From contig MCFL01000098.1 in assembly GCA_002102555.1 (NCBI GenBank), positions 1 to 64,000 of the forward strand: 64,000 bases of DNA, read 5' to 3'. Source of the DNA: Catenaria anguillulae PL171 (Eukaryota > Blastocladiomycota > Blastocladiomycetes > Blastocladiales > Catenariaceae). The notes beneath the pieces are model-generated. The model saw only the letters and a list, made by a program, of their open reading frames with translations, was not told where the DNA came from and searched no databases. The position numbers and the translations under genes were made by a program. Below, piece after piece: positions 22,883-34,484 of this stretch. Position 1 is the stretch's first letter. Each line of letters opens with the position of its first letter.

Positions 22883-23420
22883 GGCGGGTGGTCAATGAAC
22901 AGCGATCAGGTGGTAATGGCAATGGGGACCGGATGACTGAGTGTCTAGCTGAGCGAACGGTCAGGAGGTTTCTCGGGGAAGATCAATGGTTGAGTGCAAA
23001 GGAACCATAGGATACACATACGCTTACTTCCAACGTAACAGCAGCAGGCAACAAGAGGTCCTTTTCTGTTGATGTCGTGCAGTTCAAGTCGAGTGCATGC
23101 GATACTATGTCGGTTCCAACGTACTTATAATTACTTACTGCACAGGTCAGCGCCATTGATCCGGTCGATTTACATTGGACAAACGGCGTAGTGGTTGGCG
23201 GTGAAGTGTTGGATCGGAGGCCCTGCGCTCGTTCGCCGTTCATCACCGCCACGCTCACACGAGCAATGACGTGTCAGCTCACTTTGGCAACTGGACTCGA
23301 CTGGACGGCAACACGATAAGTATTACTGTGTCGTACACTGCCAGCTATATTGATTGCCAGTAAACATCAACTGCTATACACTCGACAAGAATTACATCGT
23401 TGGCTGCACACTCACTGGGT
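22883..23420. other. SEC16 upstream region / FAH downstream region
   Basis: This 538-bp gap separates the SEC16 start and the FAH stop, both on the minus strand. A 91-codon open frame (23258-22983, minus) starts MSVAVMNGERAQGLR but has no recognisable domain, and it lies where the SEC16 promoter and 5'-UTR should be. I do not call it as a gene. Confidence 0.4.
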
Positions 23421-24826
23421 TTACTCAAACTTGATCTCTGGCGCTGGCACCACCACGCCTGCCGCGTCGCCAAACCCGACACGGAACCCATTGCCCTGGC
23501 ACCACCCGGTCATCTTGACCTCGTCGCCATCCTCAATAAACGTCCGCTGCACCCCACCGTTGCCCACATCCACCTTGTTGGCGCCACTCCACGTCAACTC
23601 CAACAAACTCCCAAAACTGTCCTGTGTCGGGCCCGAAATGGTGCCCGTGCCGCACAAGTCGCCCGCGCGCATGTTGCATCCGTTGATGGCATGGTGCACG
23701 AGCTGCTGCTTAAACGACCAGTACATGTACTTGAGGTTGGACTTGCACACGGTCGCAAACTCGGCATGCCCCGCTGGCTTGATGTCCACTTGCAAATTCA
23801 CGTCATAGGCCGTGGCGTGCTTGGCGCCGTCCGTGGAAGGTTGTTGCTCGCGCAAGTACGGCAAGGGTTGCGGGTTGTCCTGTGCGGGGCCCGCACACTT
23901 GAAGGGCTCGAGGGCATCCATAGTCACCACCCAGGGGGAAATGGTGGTGCCGAAATTCTTGCCCAAAAAGGGGCCCAAGGGCACATACTCCCAAGCCTGA
24001 ATGTCGCGCGCAGACCAATCGTTCATGACCACCACGCCGAAAATGTGATCCTCGGCCTTGTCCATGCGCACGGGCTCGCCCAACGAGTTACCCGTGCCCA
24101 CAATAAACGCCATCTCGAGCTCGAAATCCAAGCGGACAGAGGCGCCAAACACGGGCGCCGTGGCACCCTTTGCGGGCAACCGTTGGCCCAGCGGGCGGCG
24201 AATGGGCGTGCCCGACACCACCACGCTGGATGCGCGGCCGTGGTAGCCCACAGGCAAGTGCAGCCAGTTGGGCATAAGGGCATTGTCCTTGCCGCGGAAC
24301 ATGGTCCCGACATTGGTGGCGTGCTCGCGCGACGCGTAAAAGTCGGTGTAGTCGCCAATTTCAACGGGCAGGTGCATGGTGGCCGTCGCACGAGCGACAA
24401 ACACGCGCGACCGCAAGTCTTGGTTGTCGCGAAGCGTCGGGTTGTCGGCCGAAAGCAGCGATTGCACGTGGTTGCGGGTCGCAGTCCACAGGGGCTTGCC
24501 CAGGGCCATGAAAGCGTTGAGCGTCGGCGAGGCAAACACGGCCCCGTGTGGCTCGAGGGGCGTGCCGGCAAACAGGCCGGCCCAGGCGACGGCAGACAGG
24601 TCCAGGATAAAGTCGCCAATGGCAACACCCACACGCTTGGTCTGGTTCTGTGTGTGTGTACATTGTCGACAAACGGCTTGTCAGTTAATGAATGATCCCG
24701 CATGATCCACTGAGCGAGAGTGAGTGAGCATACCGAGGCGTCCGAGAAGATGCCAAAGGGCAAGTTCTGGATCGGGAAGTGCGACTCTGGGTCGACGGCG
24801 ATAAAGGACGAGAGGTTGGCGGCCAT
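23421..24826 (-). CDS. FAH: Fumarylacetoacetase
   Basis: This enzyme cleaves fumarylacetoacetate to fumarate and acetoacetate, the last step of tyrosine/phenylalanine catabolism. Two exons, 24826-24734 and 24647-23421, with an 86-bp intron (GTATGC...CACAG) joining SDAS to NQTKRVGV; total 439 aa, close to the usual about 420. Hallmarks are the N-terminal SH3-like domain (FGIFSDAS...IGDFILDL), the catalytic beta-structure with [15 protein letters not shown] and [11 protein letters not shown], the metal/substrate segment [15 protein letters not shown], and [20 protein letters not shown]. These carry the Asp/Glu ligands expected for the Ca/Mg site. The gene is divergent from LIP2 across a 950-bp gap. 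Confidence 0.96.
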
Positions 24827-25779
24827 GGTGGTTGGTTCGTTTGGTCGTCGTTGGTGGTGCACGAAATCAGTGTGACATGAACATGAACAGAGTCGTCGTT
24901 CTTGTGCAAAGCTCAGAGAGCCGAGTGGTGATGATGAGGTTTTCAAGTTGTGGCCGACCCGCCCATCGTGCGAGACACGAGACACGCACGACAAATGCGT
25001 TGGGGGCACGATCGATGGAAAACGGACCGTTCTTCCGAACGTCATTGACGGTTGCACCTCACGTGAACAAGCTGATCAGAGCATGCAGTCATCCCTGCCG
25101 TCTGGCGACTCGCACTCGCAGCGCAGCAACTGCACATAAAGAAACAAGAGGTTTTGGCATCCCATCGGTGGAATCTTTGTACTCCAGTCGGCGTATTGTC
25201 TGACGCTCGCTCCATCGCTCGCTCGTTCTGTGTGTTTTCTCAACACATCACTACGGCGCCTATCCCAAAGCAGTTTCAGCTATCCGTCCTGACGAGAACC
25301 AAGTTCGCCCAGCCTTTCATCGCTCGTTTTTCTCCTCTCGCCTGCCGACCATTGTTTGTCAATGTCTAGTGGTCGCGGGCTCCAGAGGGGGCGACATTTT
25401 CTCCACGCATACTGACCCTCAACCAAAATTGCTAGTCTTCGTATCATGATGTGAACGGAACGGCACGATCGAAGCAATCCAGGCTGTACGGGACCCGTAC
25501 CCGGAACTGCTAATCTTGTTGCCCACTTTGAGGGCCTCGAGACCCTGGCCTTTCCTGTGTCGCCCTTTATGGGGGTCTCCAGTCGCACTGGGTTGTCAAA
25601 ACGACTGCCAACAGTACGAGGCACCTCAAGGCCTTGCCAGGCTGGTGCATGATGTCTCTGTCATACGGTCGTTGCCTGCGCCCTCTTGCCTTCAGTGGCC
25701 TTGCAGCATTACCAAATGAGACATTACATTTCTTGCTCTTTTATTTTATGGAATCTCTCTGACAGTCCAACACTACATC
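24827..25779. other. Divergent promoter region FAH / LIP2
   Basis: A 953-bp region between two outward-facing genes. Open frames are short and overlap on both strands without protein-like composition. No RNA gene or repeat recognised. Confidence 0.4.
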
Positions 25780-26833
25780 ATGAAAATGAACCATTTCACT
25801 CTGAGAAACAATGCATTCAAGTCGTTGCGCTCACTCCTGGGCCGCCTCGACTCGTATTCTGGACCATCGTCGCTCTCGTCCGCCGTGACGCCTGACCCGA
25901 CATCATCAACACCGAGCTGCGCCTTACAATCCAAACTCTTGCTTGCGGGCCACACACTTGCATACAAATACCTCGGGCCCGCAGTCCCCTACCAAACTGC
26001 GCTTGCCATCCAACAAGCCACCCTGGCTCACCGCCAATCGCTGGCCCGCCATGTGCCCAACGTCATGTACCTCGTGCAGCACGATCCGCCAGTGTACACG
26101 GCGGGCCGGCGCATCAAGGGCACCGATGCGACCGAGGGCGAGCGACTGCGCAAGCTCGGCGCGCAGTATTTCGAGATTCAGCGCGGCGGCGAGGTCACGT
26201 TTCATGGGCCTGGGCAGATTGTTGGGTACCCTGTGGTCAATCTCAAGGAACTTGGGGTATGAGTCGACAGGTCTGACATGACTCGTCTTTTGCATTGCTT
26301 TCAAAAAGCTCATGGGCAGCGCATCCTGTCATGTCATAGATTTCGGTTCGATGCTACGTCTCGCTATTGGAACGCGGCATCATTCGGCTGTGCAAGGACC
26401 ACTATGGCCTGGACGCAGGCACGTCGCCACATACAGGTGTTTGGGTTGGTGACAACAAGATTGCTGCGCTTGGTACGCCACCCACTTCACTCCGATTGAC
26501 ACTCACTCGCTCACTCATTTCACTTGGCCTCATAAAACAGGCGTCCATGTCTCGCGCTACGTTACCATGCACGGCTTTGCCCTCAACGTGACGACCAATC
26601 TCGACTGGTACAAGCACATTGTGCCGTGCGGCATCACGGACAAGGGCGTCACGTCGATTGCCAACGAGTTGCAAAAGGGCCGTGCGAGTCCCGAGGATGC
26701 TGGCGTGTCAGAGGAGCAGGTTATGCCAAAGTTGCGCCAAGCGTTTGCGAGTGAGTGGGGCGTCAAGTGGGAAAAGTTGGAGGATGCGTGGCCAGAGTGG
26801 AACGAGGAGGTCGAGCGCATGCTCAAGATATAG
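25780..26833 (+). CDS. LIP2: Octanoyl-[ACP] transferase (LipB/LIPT2), mitochondrial
   Basis: This enzyme transfers octanoate from mitochondrial acyl-carrier protein to lipoyl domains, the first step of lipoate synthesis needed by pyruvate and 2-oxoglutarate dehydrogenases and the glycine cleavage system. Three exons: 25780-26256, 26340-26472 and 26541-26833; introns of 83 and 68 bp with GT-AG ends. About 300 aa. The N-terminus ([20 protein letters not shown]) is basic and amphipathic, as a mitochondrial presequence. Motifs are [14 protein letters not shown], the active-site block [35 protein letters not shown], and MHGFALNV...HIVPCGI with the catalytic cysteine and nearby lysine. The second exon supplies [17 protein letters not shown], which fixes both splice sites. 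Stop TAG. Confidence 0.93.
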
Positions 26834-26968
26834 GCGGGATTGAGCTCAAAGGTATCGATCGGCACAATAGGATAGGTCAGAAACATTGTCCAATCATGTA
26901 TTCAGTCGGCACAATCCGAATGCAATTCTCCATCTTCCTCTCTGCCTCCTCGCCGACTACCAGAAGAC

Positions 26969-29900
26969 TCAAGTACTTGATCCAACATGATGGGTCGTTG
27001 ACACAAACACGGCGCTCATGACATCCAATGTTTCGATCAACTCGGACTTGGCCACCACCTCCACTTGCGCGAGATACTGCTTTTCCTTTGCGCGCCGCTC
27101 CATGGACCACCGCCGCGGGTCCGCGTCGCGTTCCAAGTTGCCAGCGTCTGTCGACGGCGATGAGACGCCGGTTGCCGAACTGTTTAGCAGCGTGGCAGAC
27201 GGATCCGTGGCGCCAATGTCACCTAAGCAGCAGCAAACACCTGGATTGTTAGAATCATGCAAATGGCCACGACGTGAGTAACCAAAGTCCAAGATGAATA
27301 TACCTTTCCCAGTTGCAGACGCGGCCGTTCCCGACTTTTGCCCACCAGCCGCACCCACATTCGATCCACTCCCACCCACCGCGCCTTTCCCACCTTGAGC
27401 GCCGGCCGCTCCAGTTTGCTTGCCACCGCCCCCCGCCGCCGCACTTGCACCGCCAGCCTTTCCCGCATCTTTCCCAGCCCCCGCCCCACCCGCCCCCGCC
27501 CCTGCCCTTTTCCCTCCATCTGCTGCCGACGCCCCCGTCCCCGCGGCCTTACCAACCTTATCGCCTTTCCCACCGGCCCCTTGCTCTGCGGCGGCGGCCG
27601 CCGCACTTGCCTGCATCAAGGCGGCCGCCTGTGCAAGCGCCTCCTCCTCTGCCGCACTCGGCGTCGTGAACTTGCGCACGCACGCGCGGCTGGCTCCTGC
27701 TGGCAAACCGTGCGATTTGCGGGCCATGTGAAACTTGTCGCCGAGTTTGTCGAGCAGGTCGACGAGGAGCGACCGTGCGGCCGTGTACAGGAGCGATGAC
27801 GGGGAGCACGACGACGTGGCGGCGGCGGCGGCTGCCGAGCCGATGGCTGTTACGGGACGCAAAGGGGCCAAGAGCGTGTCTGCCGTGTCGGATGGTGCGC
27901 TACTGGCAGCGTCCGCTGCACAAGTAGCCGACATCGATCCGGTCGATGACTGCAGTGTGGACGTGGGCGAGGGCGACGTCAGAATGGCGTTGAGGTCGCG
28001 CAGCACTTGCTCGTGCGCATCGGGGTCGAGAATGAATTGGGCAGAGTCGAGGATGGATTGGATGCGAAAGTCCCACGTGGATGAGGATACGAGTTGCAGG
28101 TGAACCATTACAATGTTCGAGTAGAGGGCGGAAAGGCGAGCCGCGAGTTTGCGCGAGTAGGTCACCTAGAGCGGCAGTAGAGTGTCCAGTCTAGTTTAAG
28201 TCGTCCACGTGCAAGCTCCTTGTTGACAGTATCGTGTACCTTGAATGCCTTGTTGCGCTCTTCAAACAGCTTGGCCTCGGCATCCATGGGATTGACTTGA
28301 GCGCGGTGCTCCACCAGTGTCCAAACAGAATCGAGGACAAGGTCGATTGCGGACTTTGCGGCAGACTCCGCCCTGAGGCAATTAAAACGATTGATGAATG
28401 AGACACGGAGATGCTGTCCAAAGGGGGGCAAGCGTACGCTTTTCGAAGCAAACGGCGATTCCATTCGTCCCTGGCTTGAGCAAAATGGTCCTCCTCGGTA
28501 CACACGCCCTATCAAATGACACGTTGAACGAGTAAGCCCATCCAAACGAATACGACAAGGGAATGAAACCAGCTGCACGGACGTAAAGCCTCAGTGTCAG
28601 CCACGGGCATGCGTCTGGCCCACTGCCCCCGCTTTGCTCCTTGTCCACAGGATATCCTGGCCTTGTCACCAGCTCGTAATCGTGCACGTGAATGCCTGGC
28701 TCATCCGCCTTGAACGTGACATGGAAATCAAAGGCCGACTGTGGTAAAATGACCCCACGTCGCACGGGCAAGTAAAACACCTCTTGATTGCTGGCAGTTG
28801 GGGTTCCCATGGCCGTGGGCGGCACAGGTACGCGCAAATTGTGCACGCGACGGACCCACTCGAAATGAACGACAGTGTTGAATGGATTGTACACGGTAAA
28901 CGCCGAAGCAACCACCTCGTTGACGGATGCATCAAATGCCAGGTACGACGTGGATATGGACAGCCCCGTTGATGGTTGACTGGCTGCACCTTGCACTTCG
29001 CTCATGGATGTATGCGCCGGCTCAAACGCACCCGCGCACTCGGCAAGCCGTGACAGGCGCATATCCAACTCTTTCCTGATGGCACTCTCACTTGCGTTCT
29101 CCCCGCCTGCGCGACGCCCAATCCGATGGCCCGCAACCTTGACTCCTGCCAACCTCACCACTGGCTCCATCATGTCCTCGGTCACCTGTGGATTGCTCGG
29201 ATCCAGCTGGCGTATCTCCCGATACAGATCCTTGCGACGTGTGGCAAGGTAATCGAGCTCGGGCTTGCGCTCGCACACGTGCACGGGCGTGTCTGGATTG
29301 ACCACACGCTCAAGCGGGCGAGGGCCGGCTTTTGGAAGTGGAAAGTTGAGACCAAACAGGTCATGGCCAATTTGCAGGCCACACATCCAAAAGCCATATT
29401 TGGATTCGAGGACTTTAATGGATTCGTCAATGAGTTGGCGGGTTTCGACATAGGATCGGTACGAGGCGGTCGATGCCATGACAAGCGAATGCGGTTGCTG
29501 TGTAAACCATATTGGCATGAAGTGATGAGAATGATTCACGACGTGGGGAAACTAAATGAGGAGATAGCGTACACGACCAAGTTTATGGGCGAGCTTGCGC
29601 TCCGTGGATTTCCATTGGTCAAAGTGTCGTTGCCAGTTGCGCAGCGCGCGAGTTTGGCGCAATGTTCTTTGATTGTCGATCGTTAGGGCGGTATTTCGTG
29701 GTAATCGTACAATAGAATAGGATATGGGAATGACAGCCGTACATGTAGTTCTCAAAGACCATCGCCTTTTCCTCATCCATCGGATCCAATTCTCCGCCAG
29801 CGACTGGATTGCTCATCTTCTTGCTGCCGCCAAATTTGCCAAACTGTAACACGGATCCAAACAAGCCCGACTTATCCAACGCAAACGTCTCGCTCTCAGA

Positions 29901-30308
29901 TCGCATGGGCTCTCCCAAATCCACGGGATGCCAAGCTGGCAGAGCCAGCGACGAGTGGCTGTAAATCGACCGCCGCGGTGACGAGAACCCAGAGTGATTC
30001 GGGATCCCAAGTCCAAGTGAATGTGTGCCAGCCGCCGCGCTCGATGGTCGTGTTCCACTGGCCGTTGCAGGAATAGACGCCAGCGGCGCGTTGGCGTGGA
30101 GCGAGCGGCCATGCATACCGACGTTGGAGCTCGTGGGCCGCCGAGAGCTTGCGATGGAGCGCATGCCAGACGCGGCGGCCGCGTGGTCACCAGGCGGCGG
30201 AGGCGCAGCAAATGCCGAGTCAAAGAGGTCGTCTGGATTGACAAGTTGCAGGGAGTTCATGTTGCCACTGATTTGGTTCATCAATTTCATCCATGTGCCC
30301 AGCTCCAT
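26969..30308 (-). CDS. MYCBPAP-like flagellum-associated protein
   Basis: Six exons on the minus strand: 30308-29743, 29666-29573, 29497-28438, 28372-28240, 28165-27304 and 27222-26969; introns of 65-81 bp. The second exon (RALRNWQRHFDQWKSTERKLAHKLGR) and the third (ASTASYRSYVETRQLIDESI; then a beta-rich part with FTVYNPFNTVVHFEWVR and PGIHVHDYELVTRPG) resemble MYCBP-associated protein, found in cilia and flagella. A long Gly/Ala/Lys low-complexity insert lies at about 27310-27640. The C-terminus is helical (WSMERRAKEKQYLAQVEVVAK). At the third acceptor (28372) frame continuity needs one extra G in a GGG run. The first exon is Ser/Pro-rich; a further 5' exon is possible because CAG precedes the ATG closely. 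The family call is moderately secure and a flagellar role is inferred. Confidence 0.72.
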
Positions 30309-30576
30309 CGGACCTGACAGATCAAGCCTTTGTGTGTAAACCTGATCTCAGCCCATGCTTGTGGGAAACGTCACGGTACTAAACGTAGTATTTTGGGTCC
30401 GACGCGTCAACCTGTCGATGAATCATCAACCAACAATTGCGGACGCGCTCACCAAAATAATCATGTCAGCGTCAAATAATGTAGCTAATGTACAGAGAAC
30501 AAAGTAGAAAGCTCCCAGCAACATAGATCATTAACCAAGTTTTTAACCAGAGAACAACAGCGTTCACGCATGCAAA

Positions 30577-31413
30577 ATGGTGAGTCAAGCCACCTTTCGA
30601 TTTCTGGCATGTGCAACGATGGGCCTTGTCACGGTCTATTCGTTCTTGAAAAGCGTGTGTTTCGCGGAACGTCTGAAGAACGATGTCCGACCCATTGCTT
30701 CATTCTCACTTGATTGTTCATGGTGCACCGGCCAGCACGACAATATCAAAGCAGGACTTCCATCAAAGTACAGCATGCAGCAGTTTGCAAGCGCGTCATT
30801 AGAGTAGGTTTAGGAGAGAACGACCTGTTATTCGGTCCCTGCGCTCACCCGACAAGAATGTGAACTTTTTCAGGTCACAAGTCGCCCATGCTCTCGTGCT
30901 GCTTGGACTCACATTCAACTGCGCGGGACTATTCAAATGGACCACTTGCTTCCAATGGAGAACATTCCTCATCCGTGCGTATCGTACCGTTTTCAGTCGC
31001 CTTCTATCTCTAACTTCCACTAAAGAAGGGCCGGACAAAGTAGAATCAACGCTTCATATAATTGGAAGTCTGTGGATCACTCTCCATGTCCAAAACAAGA
31101 TGCATTTTCGAACCTTGTGGTACATTGTGGCATTGATATCGTACGTTCAATGCTCCAGAAATTGATGTCCACCCGGCCATACTTGTGTAAACAGAGGAAT
31201 GCTGATTTTGCCATTGAAAATCAGTGGACCCATGACAATTGTGGAGCTCATCAGTCAAGTCAGGGCATTACAAGTCTTGAAACCAAGCGGCATTTGGTGA
31301 GCGGTGGAATGGGTTCCATTGAAGCGAGAGTGCCATCCAAACGTTCAATGTTTTGCTCAGTCAGCCGGACGAGGCGTGAACACAATACAAGCATTCCAGA
31401 AATTGCGTTATGA
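30577..31413 (+). CDS. Small multi-pass membrane protein, unknown
   Basis: Five short exons restore one frame: 30577-30803, 30874-30974, 31026-31140, 31195-31296 and 31365-31413, with introns of 70, 51, 54 and 68 bp, all GT-AG. The protein, about 197 aa, starts MVSQATFRFLACATMGLVTV. It has hydrophobic segments in exon 1, exon 2 (ALVLLGLTFNCAGLF), exon 3 (HIIGSLWITLHV) and the exon 3/4 junction (TLWYIVALISGMLILPLKI). An alternative last acceptor at 31361 would stop earlier. No family recognised. The gene ends 45 bp before the left edge of the inverted repeat. Confidence 0.5.
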
Positions 31414-31458
31414 CTCGACATTAAGTGTGTCTGGCTTGGTAAATAGTAAACGAATAAA

Positions 31459-32513
31459 GGGGGCGAATCCTGTGCTTGTGTCGGCGACGGGTGGTGATGT
31501 TGCGGGTAGCATGCTGGTGCAGTCGATGGCCCAGCTTGGGTTGGCGACGCATGGCGTGATTCAGGCGTGTGATGCTCGCACGGCAGTGTATTCGGCATTG
31601 CACACGGGTCAAGGCGAGCTGGTGACTGCGGTTGCCGACATGGATATCCTCAAGTCGCAAGTGACGGCTGATCGTGCGTGCAAGCTTGTTTCTGAGAGCC
31701 GTGCGTCACTTGTTGTGGTGGATGGCAACGTGGATGACAAGGTGTTTGGTGCCGTTGTGGACGCATGTGCAACGTCCAAGGTTCCAGCGCCTGTGATTTT
31801 CGAGCCGACATCGATTCCGAAATCGACGGCGATGCCGTGGCTGCGAGGTGGGGTGACTTATGCGACGCCGAATACGGCCGAACTGGAGGCGATGGCGAAT
31901 GCGTGGCGGGAGGCGCACAATCGGGCGTGGCCCGAGCATGTCAATGACGCGCTTGTGCAAGAGATTCCGATTGAGGGTGTCAAGTCAGCGACGCAGGCGC
32001 GGCGGGCGACAATAACGAAGACGGTGGCATGGGGGTTCCCGAGCTGATTGATTCGGTCATGGGCTCGGCGCTGGTTGTTACGGATCGGATTCCACGGTTG
32101 CTCATCAAGTGTGGGGCCCAAGGTGTTGTGTACATTGAGCGGTTGACGCGGGATTTCCGCGAGCCCAAGGCGAGCTGGTCGATGGCGGGTGAGTTGAAGC
32201 CTTTGTTGCGCACGCGTCGTGGGCGTGGGCAGGCGCGTTCAAGGCGCTGGCGTCGGATGCCATGTATGTGGTTGGGTGGAGCCGGCCGCAAAAGGGGGGT
32301 GTCAAGGTGAAGAATGTGACTGGCGCTGGGGATACGCTTGTTGGTGTGTTTGTTGGTGGGTTGAGCGAGCACGGGTGCGAGCTGGGACAGGTGCCAGCGA
32401 TTGTGGCAAGTGCGAGGCGCGCAGCGGAACGGACGGTTGAGAGTGACTTGGCCGTGAGCGAGGAGTTGGGGCCAGATGTGTTTACAGGCGGCGCTGAGGA
32501 GGAGTCATCTTGA
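31459..32513 (+). pseudogene. Truncated, frameshifted pseudouridine kinase half
   Basis: This is a copy of the C-terminal PfkB kinase part of the intact gene at 43427-45883. It begins abruptly in the codons for ANPVLVSATGGDV at the repeat edge, with no start codon or PsuG part. Compared with the intact copy it lacks one base near 32001 (GCGCGG against GCGGCGG) and one T near 32203 (TTT against TTTT), so the frame breaks twice before the PfkB signature VTGAGDT. The stop TGA is at 32511-32513. It cannot make the full enzyme even if the two indels are sequencing errors, because the 5' two thirds are missing. Confidence 0.9.
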
Positions 32514-33064
32514 GTGTGTGAGTGACAGTGGCTGGGAAAAAAAAAAGAATTGTGGTTGTTGTTGTTGAGAGACGGTTTCGATTGTGGCTCACATCGACAG
32601 GCTGCAGCACCTGTCTCACTTGACCACAGCATGGAATACCTAGCGAATAAAAACAGGGCAATCGAGTCTTTCACGGTTGACTTTCCGACGCAATGGGACT
32701 GATACAGACGACGTGAGGCGGACGGGGATGTTTGCCATTGATATTCGGCTCGTTCTCGCACAACGGATCATGAAAAATCGGTAACGGCAGCCGCGATTCA
32801 TCCACCGAACAGGTGAGTCTCGCTGTGTTCGCATCAAGCATACAATGTTATCACACTATCACACTCTGCTCGCTTTTGTGCGAACCATTTCTGGCGGTTC
32901 TTGATTGATGGGCTGTCGGCTGGATTGCGTCTAGCAGTGAGTAAGCGAGCGAGCGAGCCGATCAGAGCAGAATAGAGTGTTTGTTGTTTAGAGAGTGTTT
33001 GTTGTTTAGGTATCCGTCGACATACTAAATACTTGTTGATGGGAGACGATCACTGGCATAACAA
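32514..33064. other. Non-coding part of left arm
   Basis: This lies between the pseudogene stop and the first tRNA and is mirrored at 42875-43426. It contains a 10-A run near 32537 and a short direct repeat GAGTGTTTGTTGTTTAG at about 32978-33009. No gene seen. Confidence 0.4.
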
Positions 33065-33146
33065 GGTGTGATGGCCGAGTGGTCTAAGGCGTAGGTCTCA
33101 AGTTCCTATGGAGCAATCCGCGTGGGTTCGAATCCCACTCGCACCA
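33065..33146 (+). tRNA. tRNA-Leu (CAA), left arm
   Basis: Identical to 721-802 and 42793-42874: 82 nt, class II variable arm, anticodon CAA, discriminator A, no intron. The T-run of the downstream spacer serves as terminator. Confidence 0.93.
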
Positions 33147-33313
33147 AACTGTTTTTGGTTCTTGTGTGTGTTTTTCTGAGGAAAGTCATGTTTTTTTTAC
33201 CTTGCTGTCAGAGGTGCTCCCCACCCCCAACCAAGCCAAGCTGCAGGAGGTCCGCAAAAACAAGGGGTTGCTCGAAGCGCCAAAGTTCAGAGCAAGGGAA
33301 TTGAAAAGCAAAA

Positions 33314-33385
33314 AGGTCCCGCCGAGGTTCGAACTCGGGTTACCGGATTCAAAGTCCGGGGTGATCACCACTACACTACGGAACC
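33314..33385 (-). tRNA. tRNA-Gln (TTG), left arm
   Basis: A 72-nt tRNA identical to 464-535 and 42553-42624, anticodon TTG, with the TATA box at 33416-33423 upstream on the minus strand. It faces the tRNA-Leu at 33065, so the two are convergent. Confidence 0.93.
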
Positions 33386-33558
33386 ACCTTCTTGAATACG
33401 ACTGAGTGCAGTCTCTTTATATACTCATAGATTCCACTGGAAAGAAAGGCGAGCTCGCACGCCAGACAGAATGCAGCGGCGAGAAGTAAGCAACAGCCTT
33501 TGTGTTTCATACAAGCGAAGTGCAGAAGAACAAAAGAAAAGGGGCTCGTTGGGAGGTG

Positions 33559-33728
33559 GAGGCCAAGTATCGATCTCGAGACCTTGGGATAACCACAAAA
33601 TTTGCCAAAGTTTGTTCCCGGCGACAGAGACAACAAGAAGAAACAAAAAGGAAAGAAAAAAGGTTCCTGGAGCGAGTTTCGGCGTTGCAGGCAAGGATCG
33701 ATCTACGGGCCTCGGGATAACCGCAAAA
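33559..33728 (-). other. Pair of conserved hairpin/B-box-like elements, left arm
   Basis: Two related segments (33559-33608 and 33692-33728) lie between tRNA-Gln and tRNA-Cys. They are the mirror of 42330-42379 and 42210-42246 and homologous to 83-250. Each has a 5-bp inverted repeat (CCAAG/CTTGG; CGAGG/CCTTG with a G-U) around a loop holding GATCGATNC. The stems differ between the two elements yet both can pair. Confidence 0.5.
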
Positions 33729-33784
33729 CTGTTCCAAATGTGTTCTGGCGGAACATGTAAAGAATTGGGGATTTGCAGCCAACA

Positions 33785-33856
33785 GGGGTTATAGCTCAGT
33801 GGTAGAGCAATCGACTGCAGATCGATAGGTCGCCGGTTCAACTCCGGCTGGCCCCT
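33785..33856 (+). tRNA. tRNA-Cys (GCA), left arm
   Basis: 72 nt. The acceptor GGGGTTA pairs with TGGCCCC, the anticodon stem ATCGA/TCGAT encloses loop CTGCAGA (anticodon GCA), the T loop is TTCAACT, and the discriminator is T, as required for cysteine identity. Confidence 0.95.
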
Positions 33857-34006
33857 TGACGAGGAGAAACATCAGTTCTTTTTGGTTTGGTCCTTGGAAT
33901 GCGTTTTGCTCGCGGAAGGCGCCGATAGCTGATTTGGTGGCCACGGACAAACCTTGCTTTGGTGGACTTGGTGTGTTGGCGCGTGGCTTGAGACAAATGC
34001 ACAGCT

Positions 34007-34079
34007 GGGGGTTTAGCTCAGATGGTAGAGCGCGCGCTTCGCATGCGTGAGGCCAGGGGTTCGATTCCCCTAACCTCCA
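34007..34079 (+). tRNA. tRNA-Ala (CGC), left arm
   Basis: 73 nt. The acceptor GGGGGTT pairs with AACCTCC and includes the G3-U70 pair that defines alanine tRNAs. The anticodon loop TTCGCAT gives CGC, reading GCG; the discriminator is A. Confidence 0.95.
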
Positions 34080-34411
34080 ACCTAAGCTGATGTATTCTTT
34101 TTTTGTGTCGCATTGCATTTTGATCGATGTCTGTGCCAACGGTCTTTTTTTTGTATTTTTATATTTTTTGCGTGGCCAGATCAACCATGTCTGCCTGCAG
34201 CTTGATTACATCCATTTGCATTGCCATACATGCTTCCCTGACCCCCCCCATGGTCGCCCACTTTACGACTGAAGGGAAACAGGGGCAACGGGGGCGATGC
34301 CGCCCAGAATCGAACACCGGCCCGACGGAAGATGACATTTTTTCCCAAAACATTTTGGCCAAAATGAGCAAGGAGTATGCGGTGGCGAATTCTCGGCACC
34401 TCAAACAACAA

Positions 34412-34484
34412 GGTCCCGTGGCCCAATGGCTAAGGCGCCTGACTACGGATCAGGAGATCGGAGGTTCGAATCCTCCCGGGATCG
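34412..34484 (+). tRNA. tRNA-Arg (ACG), left arm
   Basis: 73 nt. The acceptor GGTCCCG pairs with CGGGATC, the anticodon stem CCTGA/TCAGG encloses loop CTACGGA (anticodon ACG, normally edited to ICG), and the discriminator is G. Confidence 0.95.

Noticed and set aside
20229-22922. Long frames antisense to SEC16 and the out-of-frame start of the 897-codon frame
   Set aside because: They arise from Pro/Ala/Ser-rich GC-rich coding on the other strand; only one frame carries Sec16 features.
22983-23258. 91-codon minus-strand open frame between SEC16 and FAH
   Set aside because: No domain, signal or splice support, and it lies in the expected SEC16 promoter/5'-UTR.
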